Of a stretch of DNA of 64,000 bases, positions 23,960 through 34,570 are shown piece after piece. The notes below the pieces were generated by a model that saw only the letters and a program-made list of their open reading frames with translations, ran no database searches and had not been told where the DNA came from. Position numbers and translations under genes: made by a program. The stretch lies in assembly GCF_026745355.1 (NCBI RefSeq), contig NC_079209.1:7914984-7978983 (forward strand), read 5' to 3'. Position 1 is the first letter of the stretch; every line of letters starts with the position of its first letter. This stretch comes from Beta vulgaris subsp. vulgaris (taxonomy: Eukaryota > Streptophyta > Magnoliopsida > Caryophyllales > Amaranthaceae).

Positions 23960-26164
23960 GGTGGTATCAGAGCATGGTTCTGATTTATATTTTAAGCTTA
24001 GGAATTAAAAGAGAAAGAAAAAAAATCTCATCCTTATACTTCTTACTCTTCCTCGTGTCAACTGTTGTCAACAGACAACACATTCTAATCTTCATTCATT
24101 GTGTCAAAAGGAGAATTGCTTTCAAATTGAGTTGTCAAAATTTCATGGAATCTCCACCATTGAGATGTAATCTCCATAATTTTTTCTGATTTTGGGCAAA
24201 TCTAAAAACCCCAATTCTTCATTCTCGCATCTTCTCTGTTTTCGTCAGTCTGTTCTGCAATTTTCTCCAACATGCAACCCAAATTTGCTCCTTGTTTCTT
24301 CATAAAAGTTGTAGATATCTTCGAGCTAATGAATTTAGGCTCAAAAATTTCTTCAACCGGAGTTCGTAGCTAGGAGTTATGATCTCTGGAATTTGTAGTT
24401 GTTGCTGCCACTGTTGCAGCGTTTTTCTCTCTCCTCTGTTTCGGTATGGTGCTGCCTCCACTGTTCCGTGGTCTGTTGCTGTGCTGTACGGTCTTGTCAA
24501 GGGTTGTGCCGCCGTGATTTATGGTGGTGCGGTACTGTTTCCGTGATTGTTACAAACTAATTGATTTTTTCTTCTTGAATCGTTACCTTAGTGTGGTAAG
24601 CTTTTGTTTCACTTCTTCCTTTTCATATATGTCCTTTGTTTCATAAAAGCCAAAATTGAAATGATGTAGTATATTGAATTGATGAAACTACTTGAGAATC
24701 AGTGGGCAACTTTGATCAATGACCTTGTAAATCAGCTTTTTTATGGTTACATTTTCAAACTAAAGTCTCTAGTAGTAAGTTAATTAGATATGGTGTAACC
24801 TTAATTTTCAACAACTGAAAGTATTAACTTTGGGTAAATTGTTCTTAAACTTATTTTGGTTTAATGACTAAGATAAGATAGTTCAAGAAGTTAATAATCT
24901 ATAATCTGCAGATTCAAGTTAATTACTCTTGTTTGAAAAAAAATCTATTTGGATGATTCTTCAAGTACTTTTAAATTAAAACAGAATCTAGTTAGATTTC
25001 TGATTAAACTAATTATTTTGGAGAGTTATAATGTGAGATTGATAGTATGAGTTGGATTATTAGAAGGTTGGTATCATTTAGGAAATCATCATTAGCTCAT
25101 AAGGTTTAAGATTGATTATTATCTATTTGAAGAATGGTTGTTGATTATGTTATGTGTTGGGTGAATTATGTTGGAGTTCGAGTTGGAGTTGAAGATCAAG
25201 ATTTTCATAAATGTTCATGGAGATTGCATATAATTGTTCTTGAGTTTGAGGTAACCTTTATGTTCAGCAAAATGAATTTACATGCCCATGTTGTATTGTG
25301 TTTTCAATATCATACATTGCTTATAGTCATGGCCATGGTTATAGATGCATATTAATAAGTTAATTGTGAATTGATATTTGATGGTTATGAAAGAATAATA
25401 CTTTGTTATATTATTGGAATTGTTCGGAAAAATATAAAGTATTCTAGAAATGTGAATTGAGTATGATAATGAGGATACGTTTTCGAAATGGTTTTAGCTG
25501 GCTTAGTTTATGAACTGAGATGAATAGTGGGCAAGGTACAGGTGGAGTAAAATGATTCGTATATGAGTTAAGACCAGATAAGGTCGAATATTATGTTAAG
25601 TTATGTTATAAGCCTGTACTTGCCAGCGATTTATGTAATGTGATTAAGCTATGCCAGCGATACATTAAAAGATGAATTATTTCCGAACAATTACCAAGTT
25701 ATTTCTGATATGAAAAATGTTTACGAACCAAAATTGTTTTGACGGGCTGAAGTAAAGTTACTGAGTTTTTCGCTCATTTTAGTTTTGTTTTTGTTTTGTA
25801 TTTTCGTCTGTAATTTGCAGGTGTATGTTTGGATTTCTGGAAGAATCAAGAGAAAGAGTTTTCAGTTAAGAGATGGAAATTAAATTAGAGATTTGAAGTT
25901 ATATTTAGAATATAATTGTTGAATGTTAAGTTCTCATTTGATATTAAGTATTGTATTGTTTTGGGATTTCGAGTAAAGTAATATATAATCAGGTATTGGC
26001 TTTGAAGTTATTTTGTTATGGGCCCTGACCCACAGGTCCAGGATCGGTTTAAGGTTTATGTTTCCGCTGCGAGTAAATAGTTAATTCGAGGTTATTAAGT
26101 GTTAATTGAGTTTCATGAATGTTAAGTATGTTTAGCTAGCAGCTCGGAAGTGCGGGCTGTTACT
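23960..26164 (+). repeat. Tandem LTR unit 4 (2205 bp)
   Basis: Same structure. Its final base is changed (CTGTTACT), and it is followed by the element's internal region rather than another LTR. Confidence 0.9.
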
Positions 26165-26703
26165 GGTGGTATCAGAACCAGATTGTTTCGGAGTTGTCGT
26201 GATCTTCATATGATGACATATGAGGTTAAGAAAGATATTTGGGAATGTTTGCAATTGATCTGTTAAGTATGTTTAGCTAGCAGCTCGGAAGTGCGGGCTG
26301 TTACAGGTGGTATCAGAACCAGGTTGTTTCGGAGTTGTCGTGATCTTCATATCATGACATATGAGGTTAAGAAAGATATTTGGGAATGTTTGCAATTGAT
26401 TTGGGTTATTAATTAGCTGAAAATTGAGGGATTCGAATTGAGAAATTGAAGATTGAGTGTTGTGAAATTTGCAAAAGTAGAAGTTATATGGGGATTCAGA
26501 TTGAGTGACTATAGCAAGAAGACTAAATTATATTGATTGGGATTGCAGAATGTTAGGAAGTTTTTCTTTCGAGATATTATAGTTTATTATGAGTTTTGAG
26601 GTAATTTCTGCGAAATGTTTTATGTGATGTATTCGTTTTGAAATAATCTAAAGTTTTAAGTTTTTAAATTTCGAGGACGAAATTTATTTTAAGGGTGGTA
26701 GAG
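26165..26703 (+). other. Internal region of the non-autonomous LTR element
   Basis: Contains the primer binding site TGGTATCAGAACCAG (26167), matching the 3' end of initiator tRNA-Met as used by many plant elements. A 141-bp tandem duplication repeats the LTR end, the primer site and ~98 bp of internal sequence (second site at 26308). It then has about 300 bp of non-coding DNA and the polypurine region TTTCGAGGACGAAATTT...AAGGGTGGTAGAG before the LTR. No open frame of note exists, so the family depends on proteins from elsewhere. Confidence 0.8.
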
Positions 26704-27991
26704 TGTAACAGTCCGTATTTTAAAGAAGATTTATTAAGAGCTAAATATTTAACTTAGCTTAATTATGATATTTTATTAGTAAGATTGATTTAAATATTTT
26801 AAGGTAAAAGGGAATACTAATGTTATAATAGTAAATCACTTACATGGTTCTGATTTATATTTTAAGCTTTGGAATTAAAAGAGAAAGAAAAAAAATCTCA
26901 TCCTTATACTTCTCACTCTTCCTCGTGTCAACTGTTGTCAACAGACAACACATTCTAATCTTCCTTCATTGTGTCAAAAGGAGAAGAGCTTTCAAATTGA
27001 GTTGTCAAAATTCCATGGAATCTCCACCATTGAGATGTAATCTCCATAATTTTTTCTGATTTTGGGCAAATCTAAAAACCCCAATTCTTCATTCTCACAT
27101 CTTCTCTGTTTTCGTCAGTCTGTTCTGCAATTTTCTTCAACATGCAATCCAAATTTGCTCCTTGTTTCTTCATCAAAGTTGTAGAGCTCTTCGAGCTAAT
27201 GAATTTAGGCTCAAAAATTTCTTCAATCGGAGTTCGTAGCTAGGAGTTATGATCTCTGGAAGTTGTAGTTGTTGCTGCCACTGTTGCAGCGTTTTTCTCT
27301 CTCCTCTGTTTCGGTATGGTGCTGCCGCCACTGTTCCGTGGTCTGTTGCTGTGCTGTACGGTCTTGTCAAGGGTTGTGCCGCCGTGATTTATGGTGGTGC
27401 GGTACTGTTTCCGTGATTGTCACAAACTAATTGATTTTTCTTCTTGAATCGTTACCTTAGTGTGGTAAGCTTTTGTTTCACTTCTTCCTTTTCATATATG
27501 TCCTTTGATTCATAAAAGCCAAAATTGAAATGATGTAGTATATTGAATTGATGAAACTACTTGAGAATCAGTGGGCAACTTTGATAAATGACCTTGTAAA
27601 TCAGCTTTGTTATGGTTACATTTTCAATCTAAAGTCTCTAGTAGTAAGTTAATTAGATATGGTGTAATCTTAATTTTCAACAACTGAAAGTATTAACTTT
27701 GGGTAAATTGTTCTTAAACTTATTTTGGTTTAATGACTAAGATAAGATAGTTCAAGAAGTTAGTAATCTATAATCTGCAGATTCAAGTTAATTACTCTTG
27801 TTTAAAAAAAATCTATTTGGATGATTCTTCAAGTACTTTTAAATTAAAACAGAATCTAGTTAGATTTCTGATTAAACTAATTATTTTGGAGAGTTATAAT
27901 GTGAGATTGATAGTATGAGTTGGATTATTAGAAGGTTGGTATCATTTAGGAAATCATCATTAGCTCATAAGGTTTAAGATTGATTATTATC
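26704..27991 (+). repeat. Last LTR of the composite, first part
   Basis: Begins TGTAACAGTCCG and is the only copy with the full first ~140 bp, including a TATA-like TTATAATA at 26823. It is interrupted at 27991 by the Tat element and resumes at 39234 after the duplicated TTATC. Confidence 0.9.
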
Positions 27992-28434
27992 TGTTTGGGC
28001 CCATTAAACCCTTCTAAGAATATCATGCCATGTGGCACCGCCACCTAAGCACCCTGGGTCCCACCAACTACAGCATGGCTAATTCAGGCTTCATGGGTCC
28101 CACCAGAATCATCCTTTGAAAAGGTATCATCAATCCCTAAGTGAGCTGTCCTGTCCAGCACACCACTTTCTAGAGATTCTCACCACTATAAATACCTCTT
28201 GTCCCATCAATGCAAAGGTATTGAATTCTCACCTAACTAACTTGAGTTTCCCACTCTAGACTCTCTCTCTACCTCAATCATCAACTGACTTGAGCGTCGG
28301 GGGGCGATCCCGGAACAACCCCCGGGGTAGTTTTTCTGTGTTTTGCAGGTTTCCGGTGAACTGATAACCAGCCCTGCTCAGACTTAAGGACTTGCTCAGC
28401 ACATATCATTAACCTTAATTTCTAGACGGAAACA
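27992..28434 (+). repeat. 5' LTR of Tat element
   Basis: TGTTTGGGCCCATT... to GACGGAAACA. It carries a TATA box TATAAATA at 28187 and the ACTTGAGCGTCGG...CCCCCGGGGTAG motif (about 28292-28330) common near the 3' end of Tat LTRs. Confidence 0.92.
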
Positions 28435-28437
28435 GTT

Positions 28438-28455
28438 TGGCGCCGTCTGTGGGGA
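28438..28455 (+). other. Primer binding site of Tat element
   Basis: TGGCGCCGTCTGTGGGGA starts four bases after the LTR. It has the TGGCGCC beginning seen in Tat and Athila relatives; I do not assign the tRNA with certainty. Confidence 0.7.
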
Positions 28456-28535
28456 TAGTACAAAAAGTTGCTTCGCCACCACTCAGAAGATTTTACTTGC
28501 TACTCAGCAGAATTCGACCCCAGTGCTAATTAGCT

Positions 28536-30560
28536 ATGGCACCATCCAAGAACGCCCGTAACAAACAATCTACCCAACCCCAGCGATCCGAGAGGGAACC
28601 TTCACCCCAACAGAGGAGATCAGCATGGACTCGATCCCCTTCGGTTCATACACTAGACCCTAACCTGGAACTCTCCCAGGAACTGCAGCCTTCCCCCTCT
28701 CGGGAAATACAACGTGTTGACCCCCAACCTCTGCTCACAGCTGACATAGCACTTATAGCCGCTCAGCTACAACAGACCGTGCAGCAAAGCATCATGCAAA
28801 TGCTGACTACCCTCCAACAAGGGCAGGGCCAGAACCAATTCAGCCTCCAACAACGTGATGACAATGTCCCGAGGCCATCTCATAGGGAAGAGCGTAACCC
28901 TCGCTCCAATCATGACCAGCCTAACCGGCAAAGGTCAGCGGCTCGGGAGCCTGTTCGGTCTCAAAGGCCCCCTCCCGGCAAGATGAGCGCCCTCCACAGG
29001 GCGAGAGGTCGGCACATCGGGAAGCTGCTCTCCGAAGAGAGGAGACCCACGTCTCCAGGTCGCCAAGGGGGGAATCCTGGCCGCAAGCCGGAAGATGCTC
29101 GAAATATTCTTAATGAGAAACGCCGTAGTCAGGGATATGACGCTCGTCAGTTCCTAGATTGCAAGGCCGCTCAGCGTGAAGGACATGGTGACTCGGCTCA
29201 GTCCAAACCTCTAAGGCTCGGTAATGGAAGCCTCAAGTTCATGACCCCGTTCAGCCGAGAGATCATTGACACCCCCACCCAAGGGAAAGTCAAAACGCCG
29301 CTGATTGAACCATTCGCGTGCCTAACCGACCCGGAAGATCATATGGCCACATATAAGGCTCAGATGAGTGTGCAGACCAGCTGCGAGGCCACATGGTGTC
29401 GGTTCTTCCCTACTACGCTGAAGGGGCTAGTACTGAATTGGTTCCAAGAGTTGCCAGCTGGAATTATCACCGATTTCGCGGTACTCAAGGACATGTTCAC
29501 TCACCAATTCGTGGCCGGAAAGAGGCAAAAGAAGACAAGCTTGCACCTCATGGGGGTCAAGCAAGAGAAGAATGAAAGTCTAGCCGACTACATAAAAAGG
29601 TTCAATGAAGAATCCTTAAAAGTATCCGACCTGCAAGATGCCGTTGCCTTCGCTACTCTCATGTCCGGATTGCAGCCTGGCCGGCTCAGATGGACATTGG
29701 CGGAAAGTGAAGTCAAAACTTTTTCCGAGGCCATGGCAAAAGCTCAAAGATTTATCCAAGCGGCAGACATTTGCCGTCACTCGGAAGAAGGAAGTAAGAA
29801 GAGAAAGGAAGAAGGAAGCAACAGAGATCAGCCCAAACAGCAGAAAACGGGCGGTAGGTCGGACAGATTCACTGATCATGGAAATGACCCTCGTTTCAAT
29901 AAGAATCGAAGAGAAATTTACCTGGACATCAAGCACAAGTCCATGCTGCCCAACCCCCCACCCATCAGCACTTCAGCCTACCGAAGAGACAAAAGCCAGT
30001 GGTGTGAGTACCACCGGGAATGTGGTCATACCACAAAAGATTGTACAGAGATGAAAAAAGGATTAGATAACCTTGCCGACCAGGGCAAGCTGAACCGCTA
30101 CCTCAAGCACACAAGCGAAGAGAAGGGAAAGCAGAAGGTCGGTCAGTCCAATAGTGGGGACACGGAAGGGTACATTGGGGTCATCGCAGGGGGCTTCGCC
30201 TCGGGAGGCCTAACCGGTCGAGCTAGGAAAGCCCACCTCCAAAACCTTAAGCACCAAGTGCTAGAAGTCAAGCCAAGCCGGTCGGACTGTCCCATAATGA
30301 CATTCGGGGAATCCAGTCGGCCCGTCAGTGTACCCCATGATGACCCCCTGGTCATCGAGCTCAAAGTAGCCAACTCCCGGGTCAGACATGTCTTGGTTGA
30401 CAGTGGGTCATCCGCCGATATCATAACTCTGGAATGCCTGAAGAAGCTGAAGTACAGTGAGAAGGATGTCACGCCACTCGCTCGATCAGCCACTCATAGG
30501 CTTCGGGGGAAACTCTGTACAGCCTGTCGGGTCGATAAAGCTCCCCACTCGGATGGGTGA
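28536..30560 (+). pseudogene. Tat gag-protease
   Basis: 674 codons from ATG 28536. Residues 1-230 are Gln/Arg/Pro-rich. The retrotransposon Gag core (PF03732 type) lies at about 235-400 (FMTPFSREI, DPEDHMATYKAQM, WFQELPAGIITDF, ETLADYIKRF-like ESLADYIKRF). A divergent zinc knuckle WCEYHRECGHTTKDC lies near 490. The aspartic protease follows in the same frame near residue 625 with VLVDSGSSADII. The family frame shifts near 30480 into the overlapping frame starting at 30457, so the protease end is displaced. Gag would form the particle and the protease would cut the polyprotein. Confidence 0.85.
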
Positions 30561-32035
30561 GAAAGGCAAGGGCAGAAGCCTATCGATCGACTTTCTAGTG
30601 GTCGACATCCCTCTACCATACAACATAATAATGGGACGACCCACCCTGAATAGAACAAAAGCCGTTATCTCCACGTACCAACTCCTCATGCAGTTCGAAA
30701 CAGATGAGGGGAAGGTCGAAAAAATTCAAGGGGATCAGCAGGCTGGGCGAGAATGCTATGTTAATAGCTTGAAGAGCAGAACTGAAATCGACGTCCAAGA
30801 GGACTCGAGGAAGAGGAAAAGAGAAGAAGGTTCCCCAAAAAACCTGGGGGTATACATCACAGAAAACCCCAAGCAGTATGAACGACCTCAGCCAGCTGAG
30901 GAAGATGAGGAAGTGGAGATCGGAGAAGTACCCGGTCGGACTGTGAGGGTGGGCAAGGCCCTAAACCCAGAAACAAGAGCGCAAGTAGTGGAAGTGCTCT
31001 GGGAATACCAAGACGTGTTCGCCTATGAGGCCTCAGAGATGCCTGGTCTTGACCCCAAAATCATGTGTCATGAGCTGAACATCAAGGAGGGGTACAAGCC
31101 AGTCAAGCAAAAACTAAGGCATCAGGGCCCGGAAAGATGCAAGGCTGCCGCAGTTGAGGTCAAGAAACTGCTCGAGGCAGGGTTCGTCGAAGAATGCCAG
31201 TACTCGGAATGGTTGGCTAACGTAGTACTGGTGAAAAAGCCGAGCGGGGCTTGGCGCATGTGTGTGGACTTCACGGACCTGAACAAGGCCTGTCCAAAAA
31301 GGATAACCACCCTCTGCCCAAAATTGACAGACTGGTCGACTCGACAGCTGGTCATGCCCTTTTAAGCTTCATGGATGCTAATGCAGGGTATCACCAAATT
31401 CATAGAGGTGTATGTTGACGACATGATAGTCAATTGGGTCGGAACATAGAGGTGTATGTTGACGACATGATAGTCAAGAGCAAGGCCCATTCTGATCACC
31501 CAGCCGACCTAAAGGAGACGCTGAGCACACTGAGGAAGTATCGTATGATGCTCAATCCTAAGAAGTGCGTCTTCGGAGTGAAAGGGGGCAAGTGCCTCGG
31601 ATTTCTGGTTGATGAAAGGGGTATTGAAGCCAACCCCGACAAGATCAAAGCGGTACTGGAAATGAAATCCCCCCGGAACGTCAGAGAAGTGCAGCGCCTA
31701 ACAGGATGTCTAGCTGCTCTCGGACGATTCCTCTCGCGGTCGGCTGATAAGAGCCTGTTTTTCTTCAAGGCACTTAAGAGAAAAGAGTTCACTTGGGACG
31801 AAGAGGCTGAGCAAGCCTTCGCTTCCCTCAAACTTCATCTTTCAACACTCCCAAGCTATGTCCCCCTTGCCGGGGGAAACTTGTTCATATACCTGGCAGT
31901 TCGGAATAGCCTAGTGCCGTCTGGTGGCCGAAAGGGAAGGGCGCAGCACCCTCTATTTCATAGCCATGCCTTTCGAGGTGCAGAAGCTAAATATACGAGG
32001 TGGAGAAGATGGTCTTCGCCCTCGTCATGGCAGTA
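30480..32035 (+). pseudogene. Tat protease end, reverse transcriptase and first RNase H
   Basis: The frame opening at 30457 gives the protease tail (YNIIMGRPTLNRTKAVIS), a linker, then RT beginning KPVKQKLR, VLVKKPSGAWRMCVDFTDLN. Indels around 31300 end this frame. At 31401 the RT jumps from GYHQ-type sequence straight to EVYVDDMIVK: the stretch between is missing and a 33-bp word is duplicated (31401-31433, 31445-31477). The frame from 31434 continues with the catalytic YVDD, the thumb (LGFLVDERGIEANPDKI) and the retroelement RNase H (FTWDEEAEQAF...), ending at 32036. The missing palm segment alone would abolish polymerase activity. Confidence 0.85.
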
Positions 32036-32130
32036 GAAAGCTAAAACCTACTTTCAAGCCCATCAGATAAAAGTCCTCACCGGACACGCCTCTCCGCAAG
32101 ATAATCGAAAGCAGGAACCATTCCAGTCGG

Positions 32131-32955
32131 ATGACAGACTGGGCCGACCAGCTAGCGGATTTTGGTTTAGAATATGAACCTCGGAGAGCAATAAAAGCCC
32201 AAGCCTTGGCGGATTTCATAACCAAATGCACAACTCGGCCCCCGGTCGGCCAAAATGAAGAGTGGGAACTATATGTGGATGGTTCTTCCACCAAGTCGGG
32301 ATGTGGAGCGGGGCTAGTGCTCAAGCCCCCGGTCGGAGAAAAAATGGAGTATGCAATCAAGTTCGAATTCCTGGGGTCGAACAATGAAGCAGAATATGAA
32401 GTTCTCATTCTCGGACTTCAGCTGTGCATTCTTACGGGAGCTACAGCCATTGAGGCCCGATCGGACTCCCAGCTTATAGTGGGTCAGGTCTCGGGGGAGT
32501 ACGAGGCCAAGGAGGATAATATGAGAATGTATCTGGCCAAAGCACAAGAGTTCATCAAAAAGCTCTCCCATTCCATATCAGCCACATACCCAGGTCGGAA
32601 AATCAACAACCGATGCCTGGCGCGCATGGCTAGCTTAGCAGAGGGGTCAGCCCCTCGGACCATCATGTGGGAGGTACTTCGCCAGCCTAGCATAAACGCG
32701 AAAGAACAGCTGATTCTAGACCGAACATCCACTTGGATGGATGAAGTGGTCGGATATTTAAGGGATGGAGTCCTCCCAGCAGATGCTAAAGAAGCCGAAA
32801 GGATCAAACACCGAGCAGGTTGGTTCTTATGGCATGACGAGCAGCTCTACAAGAAGTCATACACGCACCCACTACTGAAGTGTGTAACCCCTGAAGAAGG
32901 AAATTACATCCTAAGGGAAATACACCAAGGGGCGTGTAGCAGTCATCAAGGGGGG
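32131..32955 (+). pseudogene. Tat second (archaeal-like) RNase H and integrase zinc region
   Basis: The frame opens with LADFITKC and a second RNase H domain: WELYVDGSSTKSGCGAGLVL, then SNNEAEYEVLILGL and ARSDSQLIVGQV, which carry the D, E and D expected at the active site. A connector follows, then the start of the integrase zinc region (HDEQLYKKS, REIHQGACSSHQGG). The stop at 32956-32958 interrupts the integrase. A second RNase H between RT and integrase is a known hallmark of Tat elements. Confidence 0.85.
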
Positions 32956-32958
32956 TGA

Positions 32959-33969
32959 ACCATAGCGGGAAAAGCTCTAAGGGCTGGGTACTACTGGCCT
33001 ACTCTCAAGGCAGATGCACAAGAGCTGGTGAAGAGATGCCCATCTTGCCAGATCCATTCGGACATCCCCAGAGCCCCAGCCACCCCCCTCAACTCCATTC
33101 AAGCAGTTCTGCCATTTGACAAATGGGGTATGGATCTGCTCGGCCCATTCCCACCAGCATCTGGTCAGCGGAAGTTCCTAATAATGGCCATAGACTATTT
33201 CACTAAGTGGACAGAAGCCGAGCCCCTCGCTTCCATCACTGACAAGCAGGTCCAAGCCTTCATCTGGAGAAACATAATTACAAGGTTTGGAGTTCCCCGA
33301 GCTCTGGTCTCGGACAATGGTCGGCAATTCAACAGCGGACCAACTCGGGAGTACTGTGCTCGTTTCGGAATACAGACTAGGTTCTCCGCCGTTTCCCGAC
33401 CACAAACCAACGGCCAGGCAGAAGCAGCCAACAAGATAATGCTCAAAGGGATCAAAAAATCCCTCGATGCAGCAAAAGGGGCTTGGGTGGACGACCTGCC
33501 TGGAGTCTTGTGGTCGACTCGGACGACTACTAAGGAGGCAACGGGACACTCCCCGTTTGGGTCAGTCTATGGTAGTGAGACAGTCCTACCAGTAGAGGTC
33601 GGCATCCCGTCACCTCGGATCACCTTCTATGACTTCGAGCAAAATGAAGAAGAAAAGCCTGTCAACCTCGACCTGCTACTAGAAACAAGGGGCAACGCCT
33701 TGCTAAGGTCGATCCGCTAGAAGCAGAGGGTAACTCGGCAATTCAATCGCCGAGTTAAGACAAGGCCAATCCAGCTCGGAGATTGGGTGGTCAGAAAGGT
33801 CGAAGCAACGAGGCTCTCGCATCTTAAAGGCAAGTTGGGGGCTAACTGGGATGGTCCTTACAAAGTCACCAAGGTAATCAAGCCTGGTACATTCCAGCTC
33901 GAGAACCCTGAAGGCATACCACTTGCTCGGCCATGGAACCCAGACAATCTCAAGAAATACTATGTATAA
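32959..33969 (+). pseudogene. Tat integrase
   Basis: After the in-frame TGA the same family continues: GYYWPTL, CPSCQIHSD, core residues in WGMDLLGPFPP and ALVSDNGRQFNS, and the catalytic Glu in TNGQAEAANKIM, so all three DDE positions are present. A TAG at 33718 splits off the C-terminal part (LGDWVVRKVEATRLSHLKGKLG, WDGPYKVTKVIKPGTF), which ends at 33969 with no chromodomain. Integrase would insert the DNA copy into the host chromosome. Confidence 0.85.
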
Positions 33970-33984
33970 TGTCTGTCAATTGCA

Positions 33985-34270
33985 ATTGGGCGCATATAGC
34001 TGATGTACTGGCCAAGTATGGCATGTAGTCACTCGGACCAGTCAAGGTCGCAATTGTAAAAGACTTAACCAGTCAACTTTGCAGTTATAAAAAGACTTAA
34101 CCAGTCATTTTCAAGTTACAATCAAACTTAACCAGTTTCAATTTCAAGTTATGCGAATTTAATCCGACCAGCACTATCATGCAAAACTTAACCAGTTTTA
34201 ATTACAAGTTGTTCGAATTTAATCCGACCAACGCTATCAGGCAAAACTTAACCAGTTCGAGAAACAATAC
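33985..34270. repeat. Short repeats downstream of Tat pol
   Basis: ACTTAACCAGT recurs about six times between 34065 and 34255. Two ~65-bp units (about 34128-34190 and 34190-34255) share GCGAATTTAATCCGACCA-like cores. No coding signal is seen from 33970 to 34426. Confidence 0.75.
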
Positions 34271-34426
34271 TTGGGCATAAGCAAATTGCAATCGACAAAC
34301 ATAAAAATGTGCTCGAACAAAATAGAACAAAGAAGTTTCATTTAAGTTGGGAAAATATTACATCCTAAAAGCCTGGTACTACCAAGGCTAAGTGAGCAAA
34401 AAATCAAAAATACAACACAAAAAGGC

Positions 34427-34530
34427 CTAGGCTGCAGGGGGGTCGGTCTGATCATTGGTGCTCCCATGTTGCTCCTCCGACCTAGCCACCCCTTGGCCCT
34501 GATCCTCGCCGGCCTCAGCAGCAGCTTCCC

Positions 34531-34570
<40 letters not shown>

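Noticed and set aside
18530..25355. Open frames of 65-73 codons repeated in each LTR unit on both strands
   Set aside because: They recur only because the LTR is duplicated; no domain, start context or codon signal supports them.
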